The notes beneath the pieces were generated by a model. That model searched no databases, had not been told where the DNA came from, and worked only from the letters and a program-made list of their open reading frames with translations. Made by a program: the position numbers and the translations under genes. A DNA stretch of 64,000 nt from Stieleria bergensis (GTDB taxonomy: Bacteria > Planctomycetota > Planctomycetia > Pirellulales > Pirellulaceae). Positions 36,059 through 46,103 of this stretch are shown here, one piece after another; position 1 is the first letter of the stretch; each line of letters starts with the position of its first letter. Location: NCBI GenBank assembly GCA_007745635.1, contig CP036272.1:4416050-4480049 (forward strand), written 5' to 3'.

Positions 36059-37558
36059 CTAAAGCGGAAACTCTGGCAGCTCATCATACAGCGGCAGATA
36101 GCGATAGTAGACTTCTAATGTCAACGTCGCCATGCAGGTGGTGTACAGACGACCACCGACATCGCCATAACGATCACCGGGAAAGTGCCAGCTCCCGGCT
36201 TCATGGCCCCGTTTTGCTTGCGTCTTCACCAAGTAATCACGCATCTGCTGATTCCACTGTGGCCACAGCTCATTGCGTGTATGGAAAATCAATAGCGTGG
36301 CATAGTAGTCATGATAGATGTTCTTCTGCGTCGGCCCGGCTTCAGCAATCTCATAAACGGCCCGGTCAAATAAAGTCTGGCCAGGTCCGTGCCCCAGAAA
36401 GGTCAAGATGGTTAGCGCGACCGCCGTGGTGGTCTTTTGAGCTTCCGGAGTACGATAACCGAAGTGATACCCCGGTTGCTCACGAACAGTCATCAAGAAA
36501 TCGACCACGCGCCGAAACAACGTTGTCGGCAACGAGAATCCCAACTTTTTGGCACCCACCATGGACATGACTTGCCAGCCGGTGATTGTCGTGTCCCCCT
36601 TCACACCAGGAATGTAGCCCCAAGAACCGCCTTCGTGTTGCGCTGCACTGGTGAACTGAACGCCGCGATTGACAAACTGCATCATTGCGGGATCCACTTG
36701 GCCGTCCTGCCTACTCATCACCATGGCCTCTGTCAGCGCTAACATGGCGATGCCGTGGCCGTACATGCTGCCGCGCTGTAGATCGATTCCAAAGTCGGAC
36801 TCACGGCCAATCTGCCGCAGGTAGTAAATCCCCTTCTGAACATTCTGCTGGTAGGGCCCCTTCAGATCGTTGTAGCCCGCACCAAGAAAGCACAACAGCG
36901 CCAGCCCGGTCGCCGCGGTCGAAGGCGTCGGGGTCTCCGCGCCAATGGGCCGCCCATGACGACATCGACCGGAACAGGGATCTTGACGCAAATCAAATGA
37001 CCACGAACCATCGGAGCGCTGGTGAGCCGCCAGCCACTGCAGGGCTGCTTCAACGGCCGCCTCACTTTCAGGCGTCGCACCAAAATGATCGCCTTGGGCA
37101 ATTCGGCCTTCCGGTGTTCGCGCTGAGTAACCGCCTCCAGATGCACTGCGCATTGGGACCATCGCGTTACTGCTAACGCTGCCAGAGGCAAGCATAGCCT
37201 TTAAGGCTTCTAACTCGCGATCCACCGTCTGCTTGACTGGCGAATCCAGACTGGCAATCACTGACCTGGCGGTCACATCCGGAATCTTCACCGGCGTTAG
37301 CTCGCTGACATCGTTCCGTTGATCCTTCTGCTGCTCAGGCTGGAGAAGATTGACCGACAAGTCGACTTCATTGCCATCGTTCTGGCCGAGTTCGGCCTGG
37401 ATACTAAAACCCCGCTCCGTCCCGCTAAACGAGATGCTCAGCCAAGCCAATAGGATAACCACCAACAGGTGAACGATCACGCTGGCCATCCAACCGATGA
37501 TCCGCCGATTCCCAGACTCCCCGCCAAGAGCACCACCGGCAACCCGTTCGTCGTCCAT
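36059..37558 (-). CDS. Membrane-anchored prenyltransferase/squalene-cyclase repeat protein
   Basis: A protein of about 499 residues with one membrane helix near the N-terminus ('GWMASVIVHLLVVILLAWL'), a linker with a predicted helix, and then an alpha/alpha-barrel region with repeats such as 'ALQWLAAHQRSDGSWSFD' and 'YYLRQIGRESDFGIDLQRG', the pattern of terpene cyclase or prenyltransferase repeats. The acidic DxDD motif of squalene-hopene cyclases is not visible, so a cyclase activity is doubtful; such proteins are common in planctomycetes with unknown function. The ATG at 37558 is my choice, but the frame is open to a GTG at 37789 (also GTG at 37705), so up to 77 residues may be added. Confidence 0.75.
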   Translation of the reverse strand: MDDERVAGGALGGESGNRRIIGWMASVIVHLLVVILLAWLSISFSGTERGFSIQAELGQNDGNEVDLSVNLLQPEQQKDQRNDVSELTPVKIPDVTARSVIASLDSPVKQTVDRELEALKAMLASGSVSSNAMVPMRSASGGGYSARTPEGRIAQGDHFGATPESEAAVEAALQWLAAHQRSDGSWSFDLRQDPCSGRCRHGRPIGAETPTPSTAATGLALLCFLGAGYNDLKGPYQQNVQKGIYYLRQIGRESDFGIDLQRGSMYGHGIAMLALTEAMVMSRQDGQVDPAMMQFVNRGVQFTSAAQHEGGSWGYIPGVKGDTTITGWQVMSMVGAKKLGFSLPTTLFRRVVDFLMTVREQPGYHFGYRTPEAQKTTTAVALTILTFLGHGPGQTLFDRAVYEIAEAGPTQKNIYHDYYATLLIFHTRNELWPQWNQQMRDYLVKTQAKRGHEAGSWHFPGDRYGDVGGRLYTTCMATLTLEVYYRYLPLYDELPEFPL

Positions 37559-37917
37559 TTCCGCGATGGTTGGGATCGGGGGCTGATGAACAACCCGCTT
37601 CGCGTTGCGATCCAATTCAGAACCAGACGCCGTCTGTCGCGCAGGATTCTCGCCATGCTCAGGTGGCAAGCCAGAGTGACCGGTTGAATCGATTTTGCGT
37701 TTCACGTCAAACCGGCGGGCAGAACGGAATTTCGGGAAGAAAGCGACTGTAGGACACAAGCGGTGATGAAAGACGCAACGCCACCTCACCGCAGTCCAAC
37801 TATAGCTTTCGCGTAGCGCCCTTTATCGTCACCGAAAATCCTCTCGCTACAACCAAACCTCATGCCGATCGTTCAGAAGTTGCAGAGGTGTCACGCAAGC
37901 ATCTGTGGAGCAAGCAC

Positions 37918-37949
37918 AAAAAAATGCACCCTCCATCGAAGGTGCATTT
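37918..37949 (-). terminator. Intrinsic terminator of the ACIII-aa3 operon
   Basis: On the minus strand the arms AAATGCACC and GGTGCATTT (9-bp stem, 10-base loop) are followed by a run of seven T. It lies about 27 bases after the coxD stop and ends the long operon. Confidence 0.88.
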
Positions 37950-37975
37950 CAGTGATTCAGTTGTATGACGGCCTA

Positions 37976-38347
37976 CTACGATTCCACTTTTGGATTCGGG
38001 CCAGCCACAATGTCGTTGGTCACGGGAATACTATCCTGTGAGGTTGCTCGACTGTCGTAGAGGGTCGTCACGATAAACAGGGCGACGAACACAAACGAAC
38101 CTACGAACATCAAAATGTTGAAGGGCTTGTCCCACGCCAAGTGCATGAAGATCCCCATCACCAAGCAAGCCTTGATGGTGGCAATGAACATCACCACAAC
38201 TATGTCAAAACTGCCCAAGTCAAAACTTGCTTGAGCGACCGTGACCACGGTCAATGCGGTCAAAGCTAAAAACACTCCGAACAGCAACGACAGTGGTAAC
38301 GGGTGTGCGAAGTCGTAGCCTTCTTTAGATCCTTCGTGTGCGGACAT
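37976..38347 (-). CDS. coxD: Cytochrome c oxidase subunit IV (small membrane subunit)
   Basis: A 123-residue protein with three membrane helices ('LLFGVFLALTALTVVTVAQ', 'IVVVMFIATIKACLVMGIFM', 'ILMFVGSFVFVALFIVTTLY'), matching the prokaryotic subunit IV family (COX4_pro, CyoD/CtaF-like). The motif 'KACLVMGIFMHL' is typical. It completes the aa3-type oxidase and is the last gene of the operon, followed by an intrinsic terminator. Confidence 0.88.
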   Translation of the reverse strand: MSAHEGSKEGYDFAHPLPLSLLFGVFLALTALTVVTVAQASFDLGSFDIVVVMFIATIKACLVMGIFMHLAWDKPFNILMFVGSFVFVALFIVTTLYDSRATSQDSIPVTNDIVAGPNPKVES

Positions 38348-38415
38348 GGCTCTATCGTTTCAAATGCGTGGTGGAAAGTCGGTCGAATGGGCACGGGTCA
38401 GGCAGTCGCCCAAAC

Positions 38416-39723
38416 CTAGCGGATCAAGTACATCAGCGGGAACAAATAGATCCAAATCAAGTCGACCAAGTGCCAGTACAGACCGACGTAGTCAACAGGG
38501 CCATAGTAGTTGCGGTTAAAGTCTTTTCGTAGCGAACGAACCAGCAGCCAAACCAACACGCCGATCCCAGCCAAAATGTGAATCGCGTGAACGCCGGTCA
38601 TGCAATAGTAAATGCTAAAGAAAACACCTGCACGACTGCGTCGCATCACGTCTTCTTCGCTTCCCGCAATGGTGTTGGATGTGTCATCGGTTTGATGGTA
38701 GGTAATTGCTCCCGATGCGTTCATGTCTTGACGCTCAAGAGCGTTCAACTCGTCGCGAACCGCGGAGTTTGCTTCAACGCTGGCTAACTTACGCTGAATC
38801 TCCAAGTCACGACTGGTATCGACCATGGTACCAGACTTGGGAACAACGGAACCCAACTCGATCACGGGCTCCTCAGTCTCTTCCTCTGCCGGTGCGGCCT
38901 CGTGAGCCTCTTCCGTGTGCTCGCCTTCGTCGGCACCTGCAGCTTCAGCCTCGCCCTCTGCGTGGGAGTCGCCTTCTGCGTGGGGGTCACCTTCTGCGTG
39001 CTCTGCAGCGTCAGCGTGGCCATCAGCGGAAGCATGCACAGCATGATCTTCAACTTTAGGTTCGAGCACGGTCCCCAAATAAACACCGCCAAAGAAGCTC
39101 AAGCAAACGAAGAACAGAGGCTTCGCACACTGGAATTGAAACTTTGCCTTTGTCGCCCATGAGAACACCATCCAAAGAAATACACCAATGGTGATCACGA
39201 TGAACGGCATGCAGATGTAGAGCAACCAATTGGGTCCAGGTGGATGGGGATTGTTTTCGTCATAGGAAAACAATCCTGCTGGCAGCAAACCCATTGCCCA
39301 CTTGTGTGAATACTCAACCGCCTTCACGCCCAGGAACACCATCGCACAACAGAGCGTGGTAGCGATCAAAGCGGCGGTCTTTTTGTGCTCTTCCAACTGG
39401 CTCGCTCGAACGGCCCAAGCCATGGTGAACGAGCTAAACAGCAGCACGCCAGTGTTGATCGCCCCGAGCTTTGTGTTCAAGAACTGGCTACAGCCCTCAA
39501 ACACCTCTGGACGCCAAGCACGAAAGATCGCATAGGCGCAGAACATGCCGCTAAAGAACAACACTTCGGTGACAAGGAACAGCCACATCCCCAACTTACC
39601 ACTATCGAACTGCTGTTCGGGAGTGTCAAAGTGGTGCGCCAAGTAGTCCGGATGATCATGGTCATGACCATGTGCATCACCGGCGTGTTGGTCAGCGGAA
39701 TGGCCTGCTTCTGAGGTTGCCAT
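38416..39723 (-). CDS. coxC: Cytochrome c oxidase subunit III with His-rich N-terminus and large acidic loop
   Basis: About 435 residues from the ATG at 39723, against about 200-290 for usual subunit III. The N-terminus is His-rich ('HSADQHAGDAHGHDHDH'). The family core is present: 'KLGMWLFLVTEVLFFSGMF' at the start and 'HAIHILAGIGVLVWLL' and 'YWHLVDLIWIYLFPLMYL' near the end. Between them sits an insertion of about 120 residues, rich in His, Glu, Asp and Ala (about residues 215-335), partly encoded by an 18-base DNA repeat. The upstream frame to 39843 would overlap no gene but lacks family similarity. Confidence 0.92.
   Translation of the reverse strand: MATSEAGHSADQHAGDAHGHDHDHPDYLAHHFDTPEQQFDSGKLGMWLFLVTEVLFFSGMFCAYAIFRAWRPEVFEGCSQFLNTKLGAINTGVLLFSSFTMAWAVRASQLEEHKKTAALIATTLCCAMVFLGVKAVEYSHKWAMGLLPAGLFSYDENNPHPPGPNWLLYICMPFIVITIGVFLWMVFSWATKAKFQFQCAKPLFFVCLSFFGGVYLGTVLEPKVEDHAVHASADGHADAAEHAEGDPHAEGDSHAEGEAEAAGADEGEHTEEAHEAAPAEEETEEPVIELGSVVPKSGTMVDTSRDLEIQRKLASVEANSAVRDELNALERQDMNASGAITYHQTDDTSNTIAGSEEDVMRRSRAGVFFSIYYCMTGVHAIHILAGIGVLVWLLVRSLRKDFNRNYYGPVDYVGLYWHLVDLIWIYLFPLMYLIR
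38951..39002. repeat. 18-bp imperfect tandem repeat in the coxC insertion
   Basis: About three copies of a unit like 'tcgccttctgcgtggggg' encode the repeated 'HAEGDP/S' pattern on the minus strand. Confidence 0.8.
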
Positions 39724-39858
39724 GGATGGAATCGATTTTGCGAAGGTAAAGTTGGAGGCAGACCAGAGCGGGTCATTCCGAGCCCTGATCCACCGATGTT
39801 TCTGTCTTGAAAGTGTCATGAGCCAACTAACCAACTGGCTCACGACTTCTAATTTGCC

Positions 39859-41616
39859 TTACTCGCCAGCGTGTGCTGGCTGCTCTTCGGGAGCGAGTTT
39901 TCGTTCTGGTTCCACTCGAACATAACGTTCTGAAACGCTGTCCCAAACAATGTCGGTGAAGTCATATGGATCGTCAACAGCAGGAGCTCGCTGGAAGTTG
40001 TAGAACGGCGGCGGAGAGGTACAAGCCCACTCAAGAGTCGCACCGCCCCACATGTTGGCCGGTGCCCGTTCCTTGCTGAACAATGATTTCAAAAGCACGA
40101 ACAAGGCAACGAACAAGCCCAATCCCAGGATCAAGGATCCAATGCTACTGGCCACGTGCAATGTCTGGAATTCTGGATCGTACGTTGCATAACGACGGGG
40201 CATCCCGCGGCTGCCGAGAATGAACTGAGGCAAAAAGGTCACCAAGAAGCCAATGAACACCAAAGCTGCCGAAGCGATGCCACCTTTCTCGCTGTACATC
40301 TTTCCGAACATCTTCGGCCACCAGTGGAACACACCCCCTAGGAATGCCACCAAGGTTCCACCGACCATGACAAAGTGAAAGTGAGCGACGACGAAGTAAC
40401 TGTCGTGCAGGTGCTGGTCGGTTGCCAAAGTACCCAAGTGCAAACCTGTCAAGCCACCGATGGTGAACAAGAAGATAAACACGATGGCGTAAACCATCGG
40501 AGTCGTCAGACTGATCGACCCTTTGTACATGGTCGCCAACCAGTTGAAAACCTTAATCGCCGATGGCACCGAAACACTAAAGGTCAATGCACTAAAGATA
40601 ATCGTGGTCACCGGGCTCATCCCTGAGGTGAACATATGGTGCCCCCAAACCAGGAAACCCAGCAGCGCGATCGCGATCGAAGAATATGCGACAAAGCGAT
40701 AGCCGAAAATTCGCTTGTGGCTGTGCACGCTAATCAACTCACTGATCACGCCAAATGCTGGCAGAATCATGATGTACACAGCGGGGTGACTGTAGAACCA
40801 AAAGAAGTGCTGGAAGGTGACCGGGTCACCGTTGTATTGGGGATCAAAAATCCCGATGTGCATCGTCCGTTCGGCAATCAACAGCAACAGAGTGATGCCC
40901 AAAACGGGAGTCGCCAACACCTGGATGATGCTGGTCGCATAGGTTGCCCAAAGGAACAATGGCATTCGGAACCAAGTCATCCCTGGCGGCCGCATCGTGT
41001 TGATCGTAACGATGAAGTTCAAACCCGTGAAGATCGAACTGAAGCCCAAAATAAAGGCTCCAGAGGTGGCCAGAATCACCGACGTATTACTGGTCGTACT
41101 GTACGGAGTGTAGAACGTCCAACCCGTATCCAACCCGCTAGCCAGCAGGGCTGAGATAAAAAAGAACGCACCAAACATCCACAGGTAGAAACTACTTAGG
41201 TTCAAGCGTGGAAAAGCGACATCCTTCGCCCCCAGCATGATCGGCACCAAGAAATTACCAAGAGCCGCGGGCACACTCGGGATGATGAACAGGAAGACCA
41301 TGATCGCCCCGTGCAACGTGAACACCTGATTGTACACGTCGTTAGTCGGCTTGTCACCTGTGATCGCTTTGACCGCACCGGTCTCCAGGAACCAGCCATC
41401 CGGGGACATTAGGTGCAAGCGAATGCCGATCGCCAGCAAACCAGCCACCAAGAAGGCGACCGAAACGCCGACCAAATACATCACGCCGATGCGTTTGTGG
41501 TCCAGGGTGAAAATCCAAGACAACAAACCTTTCGAATTGGTCAGGTAGTTCTCTTCTGGCGTTGGATAACCTGGATCGTCAATCTCAGAGCCGGAAGAAA
41601 TTTTTCCTGCAGACAT
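39859..41616 (-). CDS. coxA: Cytochrome c oxidase subunit I (aa3-type)
   Basis: The 585-residue catalytic subunit of a haem-copper oxidase. It carries the low-spin haem ligands ('[17 protein letters not shown]'), the CuB/Tyr crosslink segment '[15 protein letters not shown]', '[10 protein letters not shown]', and the haem a3 ligand region '[16 protein letters not shown]'. Twelve membrane helices fit. The short C-terminal extension is polar. It follows coxB in the operon with a 128-base gap and precedes coxC. Oxygen reduction is coupled to proton pumping. Confidence 0.97.
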   Translation of the reverse strand: MSAGKISSGSEIDDPGYPTPEENYLTNSKGLLSWIFTLDHKRIGVMYLVGVSVAFLVAGLLAIGIRLHLMSPDGWFLETGAVKAITGDKPTNDVYNQVFTLHGAIMVFLFIIPSVPAALGNFLVPIMLGAKDVAFPRLNLSSFYLWMFGAFFFISALLASGLDTGWTFYTPYSTTSNTSVILATSGAFILGFSSIFTGLNFIVTINTMRPPGMTWFRMPLFLWATYATSIIQVLATPVLGITLLLLIAERTMHIGIFDPQYNGDPVTFQHFFWFYSHPAVYIMILPAFGVISELISVHSHKRIFGYRFVAYSSIAIALLGFLVWGHHMFTSGMSPVTTIIFSALTFSVSVPSAIKVFNWLATMYKGSISLTTPMVYAIVFIFLFTIGGLTGLHLGTLATDQHLHDSYFVVAHFHFVMVGGTLVAFLGGVFHWWPKMFGKMYSEKGGIASAALVFIGFLVTFLPQFILGSRGMPRRYATYDPEFQTLHVASSIGSLILGLGLFVALFVLLKSLFSKERAPANMWGGATLEWACTSPPPFYNFQRAPAVDDPYDFTDIVWDSVSERYVRVEPERKLAPEEQPAHAGE

Positions 41617-41744
41617 CGTTTACCTCAAGTGTAACTTCGTGGCTGACAAAGGGATCACCTTTATCTGAAGTCGAAATACAGTCTTAATCTATTTCTGTTG
41701 GACAGACGCCTACAATCGATCGCCTGCCTCGCTAGTTGTTTCGC

Positions 41745-42923
41745 TTATTCGCTAGCTGAAGTTACATCAGCTTCCGTCCCCGTCTCCGCCACGGCAGCAC
41801 CTGAATCAGCCTCTTCGGCTTCTTGCTTAGCAGCATTGGGGTTAAGTGACTTGATGAACTGAGCCAAGCAGTAAATGTCATCCGTCGAGAGCATGCCCTT
41901 GTAGCTCGGCATGTTCACCCCGGCGTATCCCTTGACGATTTTCGCCTTGGGATCCTCAATCGATTCTTTGATGTAGCCGTAATCCATTGTCACTGAGGAT
42001 CCATCGGTCAATTCACGCGACGTTCCAAAGGAACCGGCGTACGATGGACCAGCCAATTTGACTCCTGGTTCAAGTGAGTGGCAGCTCTTACAACCACGTG
42101 ACTCGTACAGCTTTCGGCCGTAGGTCACGGGATCAACACCGGGCTGACGCTTTCCTTTTTCCTCGACCCATGCTTCCAACTCTTCGCGAGTCTCGTGGAC
42201 GACGACGACGGTCTGCATCATTGAGTGATCTTTCCCGCAATACTCGGTGCAATAAAGATCATAAAAGGCATAGCCATCCTCGGTGTAACCTTCCTTCTCG
42301 TAACTCCAGCTCTCACTGGCGTCTTTGTAGACCTGTTTCCGAGCGGCAAGCTCTTCATCGCTCAGCTTCTCACTGGCCTTCGTTGCTCGGAACCACATGT
42401 AGTTAAAACGACCTGGCACGACGTCTTTCTTCACGCGGAAAGCGGGAATGAACAGACTGTGAATCACGGTGTCAGCTGTCATCACCAACTTGGTTGGCTC
42501 GTCTTTGACAACATGCAATTCAGAGTTCTGTGTGGTCCCGCCGTAGTTGAACGACCAGTTCCAACGAGTGGCTTTCACACCGATCTCGTAAGCACCTTCT
42601 GGAATGGTTCGCTGCTCCATGAATCCACGAGCACCGAAGTAGAACATCGCGATCAGCAGGAACGAAGGACCAACAGACCAGATCAACTCCAACTTGGTGT
42701 TGTGATCCACTTGGCTTTCAGCCTGTTCACCTTTCGCCTTTTTGTACTTCGACGCAAAACCGAACAACGCGATGGTGATCGGAATGAAAAACAACACACA
42801 AACAATCGTGATCGCGTAGAACACGGTGTCAGACTGTTGCGAGAACGTCGAAGCGGACTCTGGGAAAAACAATCCGCTGGCTTCATCAGCAAGCAAGTTC
42901 GGAACGGAAAACATGGTTGTCAT
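41745..42923 (-). CDS. coxB: Cytochrome c oxidase subunit II with fused cytochrome c domain
   Basis: A 392-residue subunit. Two N-terminal membrane helices ('AITIVCVLFFIPITIALFG', 'PSFLLIAMFYFGARGFM') precede the CuA domain, whose ligands are in 'YCTEYCGKDHSMM' and 'HSLFIPAFRVKKD'. A cytochrome c domain follows with 'GCKSCHSLEPGVKLAGP' and a probable Met ligand near 'NMPSYKGML'. This caa3-like fusion accepts electrons directly. It lies after the SCO-like copper chaperone gene, which fits CuA assembly. A Glu/Ala-rich tail ends it. Confidence 0.96.
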   Translation of the reverse strand: MTTMFSVPNLLADEASGLFFPESASTFSQQSDTVFYAITIVCVLFFIPITIALFGFASKYKKAKGEQAESQVDHNTKLELIWSVGPSFLLIAMFYFGARGFMEQRTIPEGAYEIGVKATRWNWSFNYGGTTQNSELHVVKDEPTKLVMTADTVIHSLFIPAFRVKKDVVPGRFNYMWFRATKASEKLSDEELAARKQVYKDASESWSYEKEGYTEDGYAFYDLYCTEYCGKDHSMMQTVVVVHETREELEAWVEEKGKRQPGVDPVTYGRKLYESRGCKSCHSLEPGVKLAGPSYAGSFGTSRELTDGSSVTMDYGYIKESIEDPKAKIVKGYAGVNMPSYKGMLSTDDIYCLAQFIKSLNPNAAKQEAEEADSGAAVAETGTEADVTSASE

Positions 42924-43045
42924 GTCGTTTTTTAAAGCAGTTAATTGGCGCGGCTAAGCCGCATTCATGTTCGGTAGTTGATTCGCGAAACGCATCCCGC
43001 AAATCCAATGGGTCATGTCGACCAGAAGCTCTGGCCAGCTGCAGC

Positions 43046-43960
43046 TCAGCGGTCTCCGGAAGCTAGCAGCGAGTTCTGTTTTTGCGGGCCAGATTCCGAC
43101 GTCGCCGTCTTGGATCTGCCACGGGTTCCTAACCAGTACGGCGTCAACACCATCAACATCAAGCACAGGAACCCCAATCCACCAATCCGCATGATTCGCC
43201 AAGCGACCGGGGTGTATGAATTGGAAGTTGAATCGTAGCTGTAGCACCACAGGATAAATTGGTCGACAACATTCCCAACGGTGCCCTCACCCGCTTCGAC
43301 CAACGCGAGCTTCAACTGGTCTGCTGGAAAATCCAACGACAAGGAATACCGCGTGATAACACCGTCAGGTGAGACGAATGCCAGCATAGCCGGATGGTTG
43401 TATTGTTTAATGACCGGATCGTACTTGTACTGAAAACCCAACGCATCGGCCATTTTGGTGATCACGGGCTGCTCGGCCGTTGCGAAAGTCCAACCGGACG
43501 CTGCACCAGGCTGGTTACGGACAGCATCCACGTAACGCTCCTTGGTGCTCGCACTGCGCTCGATCGTTTCTTTCGGATCAATGCTGAGTGTCAGCATCTT
43601 GAAGTCTTGACCGATCTTGAGTTCCAAATCATTCAGCGCCAACACCAGACGATTCAACTGTGTGCTGCAAAGCACGGGACAGTCGCTGTAGTTCAATGTG
43701 ATGATGGTGGGAGTCTTGCCATCAAACAGCTGGCCGGACAAAAACAATTGCCCGTCCGAATCAATCATCTCGAGGTTGCCGGGAATTTCATCCCCTAAGT
43801 TCTGTTTGACATCGACACCCTGACGCTCCGGTGGCAACGAACCGTCAATCACTCGCTCGCCAAGCCGCGTCTGGTTCTGCCCCTCGGCGAGAGAACCGCC
43901 CACGACACTGATCGCGCACATCATGGCGATCGTCAACAGCGACTGAATCGCTGGCGACAT
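43046..43960 (-). CDS. SCO1/SenC-family copper chaperone
   Basis: About 304 residues from the ATG at 43960. A signal or anchor helix starts the protein. The thioredoxin-like SCO domain has 'LNYSDCPVLCSTQLN' with the CxxxC copper site, and a His in 'QYNHPAMLAFVSPDG' that can be the third ligand. A C-terminal membrane helix ('MRIGGLGFLCLMLMVLTPYW') is an extra, seen in SenC-like proteins associated with ACIII clusters. It delivers copper to CuA of CoxB. The ATG at 43987 is also open. Confidence 0.9.
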   Translation of the reverse strand: MSPAIQSLLTIAMMCAISVVGGSLAEGQNQTRLGERVIDGSLPPERQGVDVKQNLGDEIPGNLEMIDSDGQLFLSGQLFDGKTPTIITLNYSDCPVLCSTQLNRLVLALNDLELKIGQDFKMLTLSIDPKETIERSASTKERYVDAVRNQPGAASGWTFATAEQPVITKMADALGFQYKYDPVIKQYNHPAMLAFVSPDGVITRYSLSLDFPADQLKLALVEAGEGTVGNVVDQFILWCYSYDSTSNSYTPVAWRIMRIGGLGFLCLMLMVLTPYWLGTRGRSKTATSESGPQKQNSLLASGDR

Positions 43961-44037
43961 TCGGCTAGGTTGGTAACAAAGGTGCATGGTTTTCTATTCG
44001 TTGGACTCTGTCGGAGACTTCGGCGTCACTCGGTGAC

Positions 44038-44640
44038 TTATTCGCCAGCAGTTTCCGGTGGATCGACGGCGGGGGCTTTAGTATCGGGTGTCTCTTCGGT
44101 TGCCCCTGGAGTGTCCTCGGCTGGCTTTTCAGTTTCAACCGGTGCGGTTTCTGGTTCAACGGCGGTGAGCTTTTCGGCTTCCGCAGGGGCGGGCGTTTCC
44201 ACCTCTGGCTTCTCTGCAGGAACTGGCTTCTCTGCAGGAACTGGCTTCTCTGGTGCTGGCTTAACAGGAACCGGTTCAACAGGTGTTGGCTTAACAGGTA
44301 CCGGTGCAGAAGGTTCAGCAGGCATGTCTTCAGCCACGGGATCGCTGGACTCACCGGCTGGCGCCGCTGCCTGCTGGATCACGAGCTTCATCGCTGATTC
44401 AATTGGGATCGCAACGGTCGCCGATTTGGTGGCACCGTATCCTTCCAGCGTCTCACTCTGTTTGGCCAGAATCGTGTTCTGACGATCGTAGGAGCTGTTC
44501 GCTTGCCAGGTTGTCTTGTTCAAATCAAGCAGCAGGTAGTACACATAAAACACAGCAAGGATTGTCACCACCGTCACGGCGACGGAGCCGATCCCGATGA
44601 CAAAAATTTGCTTGTTGTCTAAGTCGTCGTATTTAGCCAT
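44038..44640 (-). CDS. Uncharacterised membrane-anchored protein between ACIII and oxidase genes
   Basis: A 200-residue protein with one N-terminal membrane helix ('FVIGIGSVAVTVVTILAVFY'), a region of about 70 residues containing 'TWQANSSYDRQNTILAKQSE' and 'ATKSATVAIPIESAMKLV', and a periplasmic tail rich in Pro, Glu, Val and Lys with repeats such as 'PVPAEKPVPAEKP'. No haem or metal motif is visible. The position, between actF and the SCO/cox genes in one operon, suggests an accessory or linker subunit for the respiratory complex; that is inference. I do not recognise a family. Confidence 0.7.
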   Translation of the reverse strand: MAKYDDLDNKQIFVIGIGSVAVTVVTILAVFYVYYLLLDLNKTTWQANSSYDRQNTILAKQSETLEGYGATKSATVAIPIESAMKLVIQQAAAPAGESSDPVAEDMPAEPSAPVPVKPTPVEPVPVKPAPEKPVPAEKPVPAEKPEVETPAPAEAEKLTAVEPETAPVETEKPAEDTPGATEETPDTKAPAVDPPETAGE

Positions 44641-44735
44641 GGCTTTATCGTGAAACGAATTCAGCGTTGTTTGAAAGGACTATGTGTTTCGGGCAGTCGG
44701 TTGACCGACCGCGTGATGAACTAGTTTGATGGACT

Positions 44736-46010
44736 CTAAAAGTTTTCGAACGCGATCGACTCTCGCAATCTTGGGTCGCGAACTGCCACCACATGGCTGG
44801 AGGCTGCCATTCGCAACACCAATCCCAGCACAAGCCCTAACAATCCAACCGCACAAAGAACACAAGCGATCACACCCAAGGCGCCACCAACGTGGGCGTG
44901 GTGTCCAACCCGTGCTTCGGGCATCACGACCCAGAACAGATCAACGAAGTGCATGATCAAGATGTAAACGGCCCAGAGAGCCATCACAGCTGGCATCCGT
45001 CGCACGGTTCTGGCCATGGTGCCAAAAAACGGCAACAACCAGTGCAGCAGCACCAACGCGATTGAAATCCCGGCAAAACTACCCAGCTGTCGGGTATAGA
45101 ACCATTCAGCTTCCTCGGGGATCGCCCCGTACCAGATCAGCAGGTACTGGCTAAACCCGATGTAGGTCCAAAACACAATGAACCCAAACATGTATTTTCC
45201 AAGGTCGTGATAATGCTCGACCGTGATCTCATCTTTCGCCGCACCACAACGTTGCAACAGAAACGCCGACACGCAGATGAAGCAATGTGCGGCCAGGATT
45301 GAACCTGCGAAGAAGTAAACACCGAACATGGTCGAGAACCACATCGGAGCCAGCGACATTCCCCAGTCGAACGCAGCGAATGAAACCGACAGAGCGAACA
45401 ACATCACAGCTGGACCGGACCATAACTGCATGCGATCGGTGGCAGCACGCTCACCGGTTTCGTCCTGCAGGACACTGCCACGCCAAAAGTAAAGCGAGAG
45501 GCTGCACCAAATCGTGAAGTAAACGACGGCACGAATGGCAAAGAAAGTGGGGTTCAAAAACAACTTTTTGTTCTCCCAAGCTCTCTCGGGCACAAACTCA
45601 GCGATGTAGTCCGGGTTGGTCCATGCAAAGAGAGCGTTTTCCTGGAAGGCAGCAAACAGGATGGGAAGGAACAACACCGCCATGGGCCAAATCATGATCA
45701 TCATCAATTCAGCGATCCGCCGAACGACAACGCTCCACCCGGCTCGCACCAAGTGCTGGATCAGCACGAAGAACAAACAGCCCAGGCAAATTGAAAGCGT
45801 GTACAGGTAGGCTGTCAAATAAGCAGAAAACCCGAATCGCGGCATGCTAACGTCTTCGTTCGATTGAACGCTGAATGCCAGGAAAAGGCCAACCAACAGC
45901 AAGGCCAATCCACCACCTAGCAAAGGCAGTTGGAATTTGCCCAAGCAAGCTGGAAGCTTGTAAGCCGGGTCATCGGCGGGTTTCAATTTTGTTGCAGCGT
46001 GTTCTGACAT
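44736..46010 (-). CDS. actF: Alternative complex III, membrane subunit ActF
   Basis: A 424-residue polytopic protein with about ten membrane helices. Sequence features such as 'PEEAEWFYTRQLGSFAG', 'FIVFWTYIGFSQYLLIWYG' and 'ILIMHFVDLFWVVMPEAR' are characteristic of ActF, a relative of the NrfD-type quinone-binding subunit ActC. It works with ActC in quinol oxidation and possibly proton translocation. The gene lies downstream of the actD-E fusion. No haem-binding motif is present, as expected. Confidence 0.9.
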   Translation of the reverse strand: MSEHAATKLKPADDPAYKLPACLGKFQLPLLGGGLALLLVGLFLAFSVQSNEDVSMPRFGFSAYLTAYLYTLSICLGCLFFVLIQHLVRAGWSVVVRRIAELMMIMIWPMAVLFLPILFAAFQENALFAWTNPDYIAEFVPERAWENKKLFLNPTFFAIRAVVYFTIWCSLSLYFWRGSVLQDETGERAATDRMQLWSGPAVMLFALSVSFAAFDWGMSLAPMWFSTMFGVYFFAGSILAAHCFICVSAFLLQRCGAAKDEITVEHYHDLGKYMFGFIVFWTYIGFSQYLLIWYGAIPEEAEWFYTRQLGSFAGISIALVLLHWLLPFFGTMARTVRRMPAVMALWAVYILIMHFVDLFWVVMPEARVGHHAHVGGALGVIACVLCAVGLLGLVLGLVLRMAASSHVVAVRDPRLRESIAFENF

Positions 46011-46103
46011 GATCCAAATGGTCTAACGTGTGCTGACGTTACGCCAAGGCGTAGGTTGTATCGGGGAAACAGTGCCGGGGGCCGGAGCCCGCCGAAACCG
46101 GTA

